A stretch of DNA of 64,000 nucleotides, taken from assembly GCA_027487485.1 (NCBI GenBank), contig JAIYDN010000018.1:1-64000 (forward strand), given 5' to 3'. Positions within the stretch are counted from its first letter, which is position 1. Every line of letters starts with the position of its first letter. The notes under the pieces are model-generated. The model saw only the letters and a program-made list of their open reading frames with translations, ran no database searches and was not told the DNA's origin. The position numbers were made by a program, and so were the translations under genes. The stretch comes from Planctomycetaceae bacterium. Lineage in GTDB: Bacteria; Planctomycetota; Planctomycetia; Pirellulales; Pirellulaceae. Shown here piece by piece: positions 7,463 to 15,947 of the stretch.

Positions 7463-9298
7463 ATGCGCAACTCAAGCTCCAAATCAAGTTACCGAAAAAG
7501 GCAGGCGCTTGCCATTGCCTTGTTCGTGATTTCGCCATGGTTTGCAGGCTGCTTTCCAAATCGCCATTCTTTTACAGCGCGCTCGCAACCCGTAGCTTAT
7601 TCGGATTCAAGTTCCTGTTTCGATCAAATCCAGAAGAGCGACACGCCTGAATCCAAGTGTTTCGAAGACATAGACCAGGGCGTTTCCCCCTTAGATTTAG
7701 ATCTTACGAAACTGACTGCGGACAATACGCTTGATATGTCGCTGGAACAGGCCATTCAAATCGCGTTGGCCAATTCCAAAGTCATGCGAGATTTGGGTGG
7801 GACGGTTCTTCGCGCTCCACAAACAAGCACCAGCACGAATGATCCTGGCCTTGTGTTTACGGATCCTCGATTTGGCGAAGAAGCAGCGTTGGCAGAATTC
7901 GATGCGATCGTCACCAGCTCGGCCTTTTTTGAAAACAACGACCGGCGACTCAACAATCGCTTCTTTGGCAATCAAGGGGTCTTCAAACAAGATCTTCATA
8001 ACTACCAAGTTGGCATCTCCAAACGATCCGCTACCGGTAGCACGATGTCGGTCCGCAACTTAACCACCTACGACGCCAATAACCAACTTTCAAATGCGAT
8101 TGGGGCTTCGGCCTTTGAACAATACATCGAATCCGAAATTCGCCAGCCACTTTTGCAAGGGGCTGGAACCGAGTTCAATCGAATTGCCGGCCCTGGGGCT
8201 CGCCCTGGTCAAATCAATGGCTTCCTAATCGGCAGGGTACGAACGGATATCAGCATTACCGATTTCGAACGTGCCGTGCGTGATTTGGTTGCGGATGTCG
8301 AAAATGCCTATTGGGACCTTCATTTCGCATTTCGCGATCTGGAGGCCAAAGTGGATGCACGTGACATCGCGCTTGTGACCGCTAAAAAACTGGAAGCACA
8401 GGCTGCAACGCAAGGCACGGGCGACGCAGCTCAGGCAATGGAACAGTATTACCGCTTCGAATCCGATGTCATCGATTCGGTCAACGGCCGACCTGTCGAT
8501 GGAACTCGAGTTAACAACGGTAGCTCCGGCGGCACGTTCCGCGGAACCGGTGGTCTGAGGGTGTCAGAACGCCGATTGAGATTGATCCTGGGGATGACCA
8601 TCAACGACGGTAAGCTGATCCGAACAACCGATGAACCAACAGAAGCCCCTGTGCTTTACGACTGGGACAGCTCAAGCGGCGAAGCCGTTCTTCAGCGGGA
8701 AGAAGTCCGACGTCAGCGTTGGGTCGTAAAGCAACGTGAACTCGAATTAATCGCCAATCGCAATTTCCTAAGGCCTCAGTTGGATGTCATCGGAAGATAC
8801 CGATTCCGCGGCTTTGGAAAAGATCTGATCAATTACGAAGGCAAGTCCAATGCCGTTTCGAACTTGATGGACGGCGACTACCAAGAATGGCAAGCAGGAA
8901 TTGAATACACGTTGCCTGTTGGGTTTCGCAAAGCTTTTACGGCCGTCCGCAACTCGGAACTCGGATTGCGACGGGATATAGAAATTCTGAAGGAACAAGA
9001 ACGCGTTGTTCTGTATGGGCTGAGCAACGCAATGAATGAGATGAAACGCTCCTTCGATTCGATGCAAGTTCAAGAAAAGCGGTTAGGGGAAATTGTTCGC
9101 CAGCTCAATAGTCTTCAAGCCAAATGGGAATCGGGCCAAGATCCGGCGCTGGACGTTCTGCTAGAGACCCATCGACGTCTTTTGGACGCTCGTTTGCGGT
9201 ACCACCAATCGCGAATCGAGTACGTACTGGCGATTCGAAATGTCGAATTCGAAAAGGGCTCGCTCCTCGAGTTCTGCAATGTCAATCTAGCTAGGTAA
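7463..9298 (+). CDS. TolC-family outer-membrane efflux lipoprotein
   Basis: The 611-residue protein starts with a lipoprotein signal: a basic N-region, a hydrophobic core and the lipobox F27-A28-G29-C30. The rest has the TolC pattern: long amphipathic helices with two internally similar halves, including LEQAIQIALANSK at about residue 93 and, in the second half, a helical hairpin with RQLNSLQAKWESGQDPALDVLLETHRRLLDARLRYHQS. It is longer than the usual 420-490 residues, with an extra glycine- and asparagine-rich insert at about 340-365. It probably forms the outer-membrane channel for the adaptors encoded divergently. Its 3' end overlaps the convergent kdsB by 12 bp. Confidence 0.88.
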   Translation: MRNSSSKSSYRKRQALAIALFVISPWFAGCFPNRHSFTARSQPVAYSDSSSCFDQIQKSDTPESKCFEDIDQGVSPLDLDLTKLTADNTLDMSLEQAIQIALANSKVMRDLGGTVLRAPQTSTSTNDPGLVFTDPRFGEEAALAEFDAIVTSSAFFENNDRRLNNRFFGNQGVFKQDLHNYQVGISKRSATGSTMSVRNLTTYDANNQLSNAIGASAFEQYIESEIRQPLLQGAGTEFNRIAGPGARPGQINGFLIGRVRTDISITDFERAVRDLVADVENAYWDLHFAFRDLEAKVDARDIALVTAKKLEAQAATQGTGDAAQAMEQYYRFESDVIDSVNGRPVDGTRVNNGSSGGTFRGTGGLRVSERRLRLILGMTINDGKLIRTTDEPTEAPVLYDWDSSSGEAVLQREEVRRQRWVVKQRELELIANRNFLRPQLDVIGRYRFRGFGKDLINYEGKSNAVSNLMDGDYQEWQAGIEYTLPVGFRKAFTAVRNSELGLRRDIEILKEQERVVLYGLSNAMNEMKRSFDSMQVQEKRLGEIVRQLNSLQAKWESGQDPALDVLLETHRRLLDARLRYHQSRIEYVLAIRNVEFEKGSLLEFCNVNLAR

Positions 9299-10048
9299 AG
9301 CGACCGATTCTTGACGCAGCTTGAAAGCTTCGTAATCTTCTCGAGTGTCGATACCACGAGGCGATCGATCGACAATGCCAACCAGAATCCTTCGACCGGC
9401 TTGCAAGAACCGCAATTGCTCCAGCTTTTCAATTTGCTCCAATGGGCTCGTGGGTAGCTCGGCTAACTGCAACAAAAAATCCCGTCGGTAAGCATAGATG
9501 CCCAGGTGCTGTAAGAAGCAAGGTGGCTGAGCGAGCAGCAAGCCATCGTCCCAAGACCTAGGATGGGGAATCACGGAGCGACTAAAGTAAAGAGCCGCTC
9601 CGTCATGGCCGCGAACGACCTTCACGCATGCGGGGTCTTCCAAATCCGATTTGCTTCGAATGGGTGTTGCAAGGGTTGCGACATGGGCTGACGGTTCGCT
9701 TTGCAGCAGTTCCATCACCGCATCGATCGAGCTGCCAGCGATTTCGGGTTCATCGCCTTGGACATTGATGAACACATCAACATCGGGACGCGCACGCGCG
9801 ACTTCCGCGATACGATCCGTACCACTTTGCGCATTAACATCGGTCATGACCGCATTACCACCAAACCGCTCGACAGCCTCGAACAGTTGAGCATGGTCGA
9901 CCGCGATCGTTATCCCTTGGGAAAGTTTCGCTTTTCGACAAGCCAAGTACGTATGCTCTAAGACCGTTTTTCCCGTCTCGCACAGCAGCAGTTTTTCAGG
10001 CAGCCGCGTCGATGCAAGCCTGGCGGGAATGACAATTTCGCCGATCAC
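9287..10048 (-). CDS. kdsB: 3-deoxy-manno-octulosonate cytidylyltransferase
   Basis: KdsB activates KDO with CTP to give CMP-KDO for lipopolysaccharide core synthesis in the cytoplasm. The 253-residue length is normal. The nucleotide-binding start IPARLASTRLPEKLL, the VNVQGDEPEI motif that carries the metal-binding aspartate, and YFSRSVIPHPR are all recognisable. It starts with a GTG that overlaps the fliM stop codon (GTGA), so the two genes are translationally linked in an operon proA-fliM-kdsB. The start is supported by the motif at residue 7. Its presence implies an LPS-type outer membrane. Confidence 0.95.
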   Translation of the reverse strand: MIGEIVIPARLASTRLPEKLLLCETGKTVLEHTYLACRKAKLSQGITIAVDHAQLFEAVERFGGNAVMTDVNAQSGTDRIAEVARARPDVDVFINVQGDEPEIAGSSIDAVMELLQSEPSAHVATLATPIRSKSDLEDPACVKVVRGHDGAALYFSRSVIPHPRSWDDGLLLAQPPCFLQHLGIYAYRRDFLLQLAELPTSPLEQIEKLEQLRFLQAGRRILVGIVDRSPRGIDTREDYEAFKLRQESVALPS

Positions 10049-11067
10049 TTGGCTATCTCCGTCAATACCTGCCCGATTTGAATCGCCTTGCGGCCCTTGA
10101 AGGATCCGGCCGAAGCATGAAACTTGACGCGATCGGCGATTTCAACCTCAAGAGGTTGATTCACATCTTTTTCTGTCGAAATGATGTCCCCTACTTCAAG
10201 GTCGAACAAGTCGGTCGTCTTGATGGTCGATCTAGCAAGCGTCACGATGACATCGGCCAGTGAACCGTCCAAGCGAGTCAATAGGCGGCCCTTGGTTTCG
10301 GAATTGGCCCTGGTGGAAGCGTAGCCCACCCAACTGTTGTTGGTGAGCATGCTTCCAACGCGTTCGATGGTATTGAACGGAATGCAAAGGTTCGCCATGC
10401 CACGAATATTTCCCATCGACAACTCAAAACTAACCATGACCACCACTTCGTTGGGCGGCACGATTTGAACAAGCTGCGGATTGCTTTCAACTCGCTCGAC
10501 CTCGATGTCCAACTGAATCACATTAGCCCAGGCAGCTTGTAGCTCTCTCAGGAATACCGATGTAATTCTACCTGCCAGTCTTAGCTCAATTTCGGACAAC
10601 GGACGTTTCAAGGAGGAATCGCCCCCGACCGTTCCACCAAGCATTCGATCGATGATTGGATATAGAAGCGAAGGGCTGATGTCCAACACCCAGTTCCCTT
10701 CCAACGGCTGAGGCTTAAGTAGATTGAAGCAGGTGGGAATCTCCAAACTATAGACGAATTCACTGTAAGTTAGCTGGTCGACGCTGATCAGTCGTACTTC
10801 CACCACGCTTCGCAGGACGGCCGAAAGCGAGGCTCCAAAATTACGTGAAAAACCGTCGTGCAAAGATTGCAACGCACGCATTTGATCTTTGCCAACGCGT
10901 TCCGGACGCTTGAAATCGTACGCCAAGACCCGCACCTTGCTCGCAGGTTTCTTTGGCTCCGATTTGGATTCTGGGGTACTGGCAGCCGCCCCCGCGGGCG
11001 CTCCCGACCCATCCAGTGCCTTCAAGAGGCTCTCAACATCATTCCTACTCAAAACATCGTCGGACAT
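10045..11067 (-). CDS. fliM: Flagellar motor switch protein FliM
   Basis: FliM sits in the C-ring, binds phosphorylated CheY and sets rotation direction. The 340 residues show an N-terminal CheY-binding-type peptide (LSRNDVESLLKAL), a Ser/Ala/Pro/Lys-rich linker (about 20-42), the middle domain (FKRPERVGKDQMRALQSLHDGFSRNF, then LSAVLRSVVEVRL) and a C-terminal SpoA/FliN-like domain (LADVIVTLARSTIKTTDLFDLEVGDII). It lies about 25 kb from the fliG-fliJ cluster and is flanked by proA and kdsB, which is an unusual setting. The gap to proA is 60 bp and the overlap with kdsB is 4 bp. Confidence 0.95.
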   Translation of the reverse strand: MSDDVLSRNDVESLLKALDGSGAPAGAAASTPESKSEPKKPASKVRVLAYDFKRPERVGKDQMRALQSLHDGFSRNFGASLSAVLRSVVEVRLISVDQLTYSEFVYSLEIPTCFNLLKPQPLEGNWVLDISPSLLYPIIDRMLGGTVGGDSSLKRPLSEIELRLAGRITSVFLRELQAAWANVIQLDIEVERVESNPQLVQIVPPNEVVVMVSFELSMGNIRGMANLCIPFNTIERVGSMLTNNSWVGYASTRANSETKGRLLTRLDGSLADVIVTLARSTIKTTDLFDLEVGDIISTEKDVNQPLEVEIADRVKFHASAGSFKGRKAIQIGQVLTEIAK

Positions 11068-11127
11068 TTTGAAATCCTTTTCTAAAAGCCAGTTCGAAAA
11101 TGGGGCGGCCCCAATTTCGATTCGGCA

Positions 11128-12402
11128 TTACGTTCGAACGTGCCCATCTCCATGGACAATATATTTGTACGTTGTCAGCTCGCGAAGCCCGCAGGGACCA
11201 CGCGCATGAAACTTATCGGTGCTGATTCCGATTTCTGCTCCTAAACCCAACTGCCCTCCATCGTTAAATCGAGTCGACGCGTTCACCACCACAGCCGCAG
11301 AATCCACGAGGGTGGCAAACCGCTGGGATGTGGACAAATCCTCGGTCATGATCCCATCCGTATGACGCGATCCATACTTATTGATGTGATCGATGGCTTC
11401 ATCCAAGTTGCTAACAACCCGAACGCTCATAATAGGCCCTAGGAATTCTTGCGACCAATCTGATTCCTGAGCCAATACACCGGATTTCAGTAGGTGATGC
11501 GATTCCTCGTCACTTCGAAATTCGATCTCATAGGGTTTCAATCGAGCAGCTAACTTGGGAAGAAATTCAGAAGCAACCGAACTGTGAACCAACAGGGATT
11601 CAAGTGCATTGCATACACCCATGCGCTGGCACTTGGCATTTTCCACAACGTTCAACGACTTCTCCAGATCGGCATGCACATCCACATAGATGTGACAATT
11701 CCCATCGTAGTGTTTTAACACAGGCATCTTCGCCTCGGCAACCACACGCCGAATCAGCCCTTCGCCACCTCGAGGAATAGCCAAATCGATCCATTGATCG
11801 TGGCTCAAAAAATGTCCAACCGCATCACGATCTGTCGTGTTGACAAGTTGGACCGCGTTAGCAGGCACTCCCACCTCCGACGCAACCGATTGCATGATCG
11901 ACACGATGGCTTGCGAGCTGTGAGCTGCTTCCTTGCCACCACGAAGAATAATCGCATTACCGCTCTTTACTGCGATCCCGGCAGCATCCGCCGTCACGTT
12001 CGGACGCGATTCGTAAATGAAAAAAATGACCCCCAACGGCACTCGGACTTTCGAAAGTCGCAGTCCATTGGGTCGAACCGACCCCTCAATCAACTCCCCA
12101 ACGGGATCCGGCAAAGCAGCGATCTCACGCAAACCCGCCGCGATCTGGAAAACCCTCTCTTGCGTCAATCGCAATCGATCGATTTCCGCATTGGTTAGTG
12201 AATAAGAGCTGGCATTCTCTAAATCTAACTTGTTAGCCTCCAAGACTTCGTCAACCAATTCCTCCAAACGTTGACCGCATTGCAATAGCCAACGGTTCTT
12301 GGTACTTCCAGGCAAATCGCACAGTTGCCGCGAAGCTGTTTTGGCATTCTGGGAGACACGCGCGCAGTAGGTTTCTAGCGTTTCTTCTGCAGCAACAGAC
12401 AT
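11128..12402 (-). CDS. proA: Glutamate-5-semialdehyde dehydrogenase (gamma-glutamyl phosphate reductase)
   Basis: ProA reduces gamma-glutamyl phosphate with NADPH to glutamate-5-semialdehyde, the second step of proline synthesis. The 424-residue length is typical. Family marks include VPLGVIFFIYESRPNVTADAAG, the catalytic cysteine in GVCNALESLLVH and the C-terminal LGLGAEIGISTDKFHARGPCGLRELTTYK. proB is not in the window. It is the first gene of a probable proA-fliM-kdsB operon. Confidence 0.96.
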   Translation of the reverse strand: MSVAAEETLETYCARVSQNAKTASRQLCDLPGSTKNRWLLQCGQRLEELVDEVLEANKLDLENASSYSLTNAEIDRLRLTQERVFQIAAGLREIAALPDPVGELIEGSVRPNGLRLSKVRVPLGVIFFIYESRPNVTADAAGIAVKSGNAIILRGGKEAAHSSQAIVSIMQSVASEVGVPANAVQLVNTTDRDAVGHFLSHDQWIDLAIPRGGEGLIRRVVAEAKMPVLKHYDGNCHIYVDVHADLEKSLNVVENAKCQRMGVCNALESLLVHSSVASEFLPKLAARLKPYEIEFRSDEESHHLLKSGVLAQESDWSQEFLGPIMSVRVVSNLDEAIDHINKYGSRHTDGIMTEDLSTSQRFATLVDSAAVVVNASTRFNDGGQLGLGAEIGISTDKFHARGPCGLRELTTYKYIVHGDGHVRT

Positions 12403-12592
12403 GAATGCACATGGGTTGAAAGGACAAATGTTTTCTGAATAACATGACCAGTATCGAAGAAGTTTCTTACGGGGTCAATGCTGAAAATAGATAGCGAAAG
12501 TCCAGGCGATTGCACTGCCCTATGGCATGGGTAACGCGAACTTCGACTACAATGGGACGTTTTCTCGATCCGCAAATTGCTATCATTTCTGA

Positions 12593-14401
12593 ATGTCCTC
12601 GCCCATTCTTAATACCGTTTATCGATTTATCCCTGCCGTTGAATCGTTGCGCAGCTACTCGTTGACCCTTTTTCGGCGGGATGTATTTGCTGGTTTGACG
12701 GTGGCCGCCGTTGCTGTTCCGCAGGCGATGGCCTATGCCAGTATCTTCCACATGCCTGTCGAGATGGGGCTTTACACCGCGATCATTATGACCACGGTCG
12801 GGGCGTTGCTCGATTCATCGAAGCAACTGATCAACGGTCCGACGAATGCGATTTCGATCGCAATGCTCAGTGCCCTGGCGATCGTCCCTGAAGAGGATCG
12901 CGTTTCGGCTGCCATCATGATGGCCTTTTTGATCGGATTGATCCAAACGCTTATTTCTCTCCTGCGGTTCGGAGACTTTTCTAGGTTTATCTCGCATGCG
13001 GTGGTGGTGGGGTTCACGCTGGGCGCATCGGTCTTATTGTTGTTGGACCAGCTCAAGAACGTTTTCGGTCTCAAGGAGATGGGGACCGTCCATGATCACT
13101 TTTTGATACGCTTTTCCAATACGTTCACTCAGGGATGGAATTCGGAAACCGCCAGCAAGCACGGATGGACCGCAGGGATTGCTCTTTTGACCATCGTCGC
13201 AGCGTTGCTCTTTCGCGCTATCAACAAGAGATTCAAGCTAGGCCTACCGGAGTTGTTATTGGCAATCAGTGTTGCTTCGGTGTTTCTGATTTTTGCCGAC
13301 CCAATGCAGCAATCCGGGGTGAAGCTGCAACCGCCAGTACCGCGAAGCCTTCCTTCTTTTGAAGTGCCAGAGCTCGATTGGGGAATGGCACGCAATCTTT
13401 CAAGCAGCGCGGCTGCGATCGCTTTCTTAGGATTGCTGGAAGCCATGGCCATGTCAAAATCGATCGCGGCCAAGACCGGCCAAAAATTGGATATGAACCA
13501 GCAGTGCTTAAGCGAAGGGTTGGCCAATATGGCTGGCAGCTTCTTCCGGTGCTTTCCTGGCTCCGGGTCGCTAACGCGTTCTTACATCAACCATTCTTCG
13601 GGTGCGGCCACGCAATGGTCCGGGGTTATCAGCGCTCTTGGGGTGGCGGCCACGATTCTCGTCCTAGCACCCTTCGCGCAGTACATTCCCAAAGCCGCGT
13701 TGGCTGGCGTCTTGATTTTGACGGCAGCCAGAATGAACGATTTTAAAACGCTCAAATACTATTTGACCGCAACCAGCTTTGACCGCTGGATCGTGATCGC
13801 AACAGCTTTATCCGCGATTTTGATCTCGATCGAGTTTTGTATCTTGATCGGCGTCTTTCTGTCTTTTGCCTTCTTCGTGAGACTGGCTGCGAAGATTCGC
13901 GTGAATGAACTGACGGTGACCAGTGATCGGGTAATACGGGAGGTGATACCTTCGGATTTACGTTGCTCCTACCTTCGAATCTTAAATGTTGAAGGAGAAA
14001 TGTTCTTTGGGTGCGCTCCTGAACTGGAGCGACAATTCATCGCATTCAACGAAGAAGCGCCCGACAGTCTCAAAGTGGTCATCTTAAGACTGAAAAGAAC
14101 GAACAATCCCGATGCCGTTTGCATGGACATTCTGGAGCGGTTCATTTTAAAAATGCAAGAACGCAAGATCATCGTCATGCTCTCAGGTATTCGATCCGGC
14201 ATGGCCAAAACCTTGGCAAATACAGGAATATCGCATATCGTCGGCCCCGAGAATGTTTTTCGCGAGGAATCCGAAGTTTGGGCAAGCACCATTACTGCCA
14301 TGAAAAAAGCCTACGTCTTACTAGGTAACAATCGGTGCCAACACTGCCCGAATCAATCCATCGCAAGCGAACAGCGTGCCGACTGGTCCTACATGATTTA
14401 A
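12593..14401 (+). CDS. SulP-family anion transporter with STAS domain
   Basis: The 602-residue protein belongs to the SulP/SLC26 family, which moves sulfate, bicarbonate or other anions across the inner membrane. It starts with the usual YSLTLFRRDVFAGLTVAAVAVPQAMAYA entry helix. It contains the QLINGPTNAISIAMLSAL signature in the transport core and about 10-12 hydrophobic segments up to residue about 430. A cytoplasmic STAS domain occupies about 450-565 (LRILNVEGEMFFGCAPELE, then VVILRLKRTN). The C-terminal tail contains a short CQHCPNQ sequence of unknown meaning. The substrate cannot be read from sequence. The next gene follows after a 50-bp gap. Confidence 0.93.
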   Translation: MSSPILNTVYRFIPAVESLRSYSLTLFRRDVFAGLTVAAVAVPQAMAYASIFHMPVEMGLYTAIIMTTVGALLDSSKQLINGPTNAISIAMLSALAIVPEEDRVSAAIMMAFLIGLIQTLISLLRFGDFSRFISHAVVVGFTLGASVLLLLDQLKNVFGLKEMGTVHDHFLIRFSNTFTQGWNSETASKHGWTAGIALLTIVAALLFRAINKRFKLGLPELLLAISVASVFLIFADPMQQSGVKLQPPVPRSLPSFEVPELDWGMARNLSSSAAAIAFLGLLEAMAMSKSIAAKTGQKLDMNQQCLSEGLANMAGSFFRCFPGSGSLTRSYINHSSGAATQWSGVISALGVAATILVLAPFAQYIPKAALAGVLILTAARMNDFKTLKYYLTATSFDRWIVIATALSAILISIEFCILIGVFLSFAFFVRLAAKIRVNELTVTSDRVIREVIPSDLRCSYLRILNVEGEMFFGCAPELERQFIAFNEEAPDSLKVVILRLKRTNNPDAVCMDILERFILKMQERKIIVMLSGIRSGMAKTLANTGISHIVGPENVFREESEVWASTITAMKKAYVLLGNNRCQHCPNQSIASEQRADWSYMI

Positions 14402-14414
14402 GGCGTTGCCGATC

Positions 14415-14448
14415 ACTAAAAAGGATTGATACTAAAAAAGGAATTGAT
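14415..14448 (+). repeat. Tandem duplication of a ribosome-binding segment
   Basis: The 16-base string at 14415-14430 (ACTAAAAAGGATTGAT) is followed at once by an 18-base near copy at 14431-14448 with two extra A residues. The second copy carries the AAGGA (14438-14442) that stands 9 bases before the GTG at 14452 and fixes the start of the hydrolase gene. Confidence 0.7.
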
Positions 14449-14451
14449 ATC

Positions 14452-15300
14452 GTGAACAACTTCTCAACTTCGACCTGGACCAGCCATAGCGCATTCCGTT
14501 GGATCGTTCGAGCCATAGGGCTTTACATGGGAGCCTTGGTGCTACTGATGTTTTTGGAACGATTCCTGGTATTTCCTGCCCCCTCACCCGAACTTGGGAA
14601 TTGGGAAGCCGAAAGCTTTGGGGCCACGGAGTCTTATGTCGATAGTCAGGATCAAGCTCGAGTTCATGTTTGGACCTTCCCGAAAAAAAATGCCAAGACA
14701 ACTCTGATCTTCTGCCACGGCAATGCAGAATTTTTGGGAAGAATGGGGCGAGAAATGTCCGCCATTCGCGACAGGTGGAACGTGAATGTGGTCGCTTTCG
14801 ATTACCGAGGCTACGGACGGACCGGTGGTGTTCCCAACGAGAAGCGTACTTTGGCGGACGCTGTTGCCGTTGGCAATTGGGTCAAAAACAATCCAGACTT
14901 TCAAAACCAAAAACTAGTCGCTCTCGGACGATCGTTGGGTGGAGCTCATGCGGTGGAGATTGCGACCCAATTGCAAACCGACGGACTGATGCTCGATCGA
15001 ACTTTTTCCTCGACCGTTGATGTTGCAGCAAGCCGTTACTTTTTCTTTCCCGTTCGATGGGTGATGGCGAACCAGTTCAAATCGATCGACAAGATCCCGT
15101 CCTTCCAAGGGGCGCTTCTGCAGTTGCATGGACTGGTCGACGAAGTCATACCTTATCGCTTCGGCAAAAAACTCTTCGATGCATGTACCTCGGCGGACAA
15201 GAAGTTGATCACACTTCCCAAGCTATACCACACCCAGCCCTTGCCGCCGGAATTCTGGGAAGCAGGTCTCACCTTCATAAGATCGATCGAATCGAAATGA
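14452..15300 (+). CDS. Membrane-anchored alpha/beta hydrolase
   Basis: From the GTG at 14452, which has a good AAGGA upstream, the protein is 282 residues. Upstream in-frame starts would overlap the SulP gene. An N-terminal membrane helix (about residues 16-36) would leave the catalytic domain outside the cytoplasm or on the membrane. The fold shows FCHGNAEF (oxyanion region), the nucleophile motif GRSLGG, an aspartate in GLVDEVIPY and a histidine in KLYHTQP, giving a complete triad. It resembles BEM46/YfhR-type serine hydrolases whose substrates are unknown. It overlaps the following methyltransferase gene by ATGA. Confidence 0.88.
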   Translation: MNNFSTSTWTSHSAFRWIVRAIGLYMGALVLLMFLERFLVFPAPSPELGNWEAESFGATESYVDSQDQARVHVWTFPKKNAKTTLIFCHGNAEFLGRMGREMSAIRDRWNVNVVAFDYRGYGRTGGVPNEKRTLADAVAVGNWVKNNPDFQNQKLVALGRSLGGAHAVEIATQLQTDGLMLDRTFSSTVDVAASRYFFFPVRWVMANQFKSIDKIPSFQGALLQLHGLVDEVIPYRFGKKLFDACTSADKKLITLPKLYHTQPLPPEFWEAGLTFIRSIESK

Positions 15301-15947
15301 ATCGACATCGCGGACATACGAAACCCGAATTGGAACTTCTTGATTTTCATTGGGACGACTCTTTGCCAATCCCTGCCCAAGTTCAGTCCGTTTTGGATTC
15401 AGCGGATGAGCAACTTCAAGCGTACTGGGATCAATGGCATCAACGTCCGATCGAACAGTATGTAGCTTGTGATTTTCGTGATGTTTGGCGTGCTCTTTAT
15501 GAGATCACTCAAAGCAAGCTTGCCACGGGAAATACGTTTTGCGAATGGGGTTGTGGGTTCGGTATCGTTACCGGCTTAGCCTCCCAACTCGGGTGGGAAG
15601 CGGTCGGGATTGAAGCCGAGTCTTTTTTAGTCGATCGAGCGAGGGCTTTCTTAAAGCTGCATCGTTTACCTGGTGAAATCCTGCATGGTAATTTCCTGCC
15701 TCACGGGAGCGAGCGATTAGCTCGCTCGCAATCGAATCATGCATGCTTGTTCCATCAGGTGCCAAACGCATACGATCAGCATGATTTAGAGCTGGATGAC
15801 TATGCCCTGGTCTTTGCTTATCCGTGGCCGGGAGAACATCATTTCCAGCAAGAGGTCTTTCGGCACTACGCCCGCGAAGGTGCGCTGCTGCTCATGTTTC
15901 TTGGTCCCTACGAAATTGAACTGTATCGCAAAACCAGCGGCAGTTGA
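15297..15947 (+). CDS. Class I SAM-dependent methyltransferase-like protein
   Basis: The ATG at 15297 overlaps the stop of the hydrolase gene (ATGA) and gives 216 residues; the open frame upstream belongs to the hydrolase in another phase. Residues about 80-110 (FCEWGCGFGIVTGLASQLGWEAVGIEAE) match motif I and the acidic end of strand beta-2 of class I methyltransferases. The C-terminal half has LVFAYPWPGEHHFQQEVFRHYAREGALLLMFLGPYEI, a motif IV to VI pattern. The substrate is unknown. It is the last gene before the hairpin-repeat array and was probably co-transcribed with the hydrolase. Confidence 0.82.
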   Translation: MNRHRGHTKPELELLDFHWDDSLPIPAQVQSVLDSADEQLQAYWDQWHQRPIEQYVACDFRDVWRALYEITQSKLATGNTFCEWGCGFGIVTGLASQLGWEAVGIEAESFLVDRARAFLKLHRLPGEILHGNFLPHGSERLARSQSNHACLFHQVPNAYDQHDLELDDYALVFAYPWPGEHHFQQEVFRHYAREGALLLMFLGPYEIELYRKTSGS

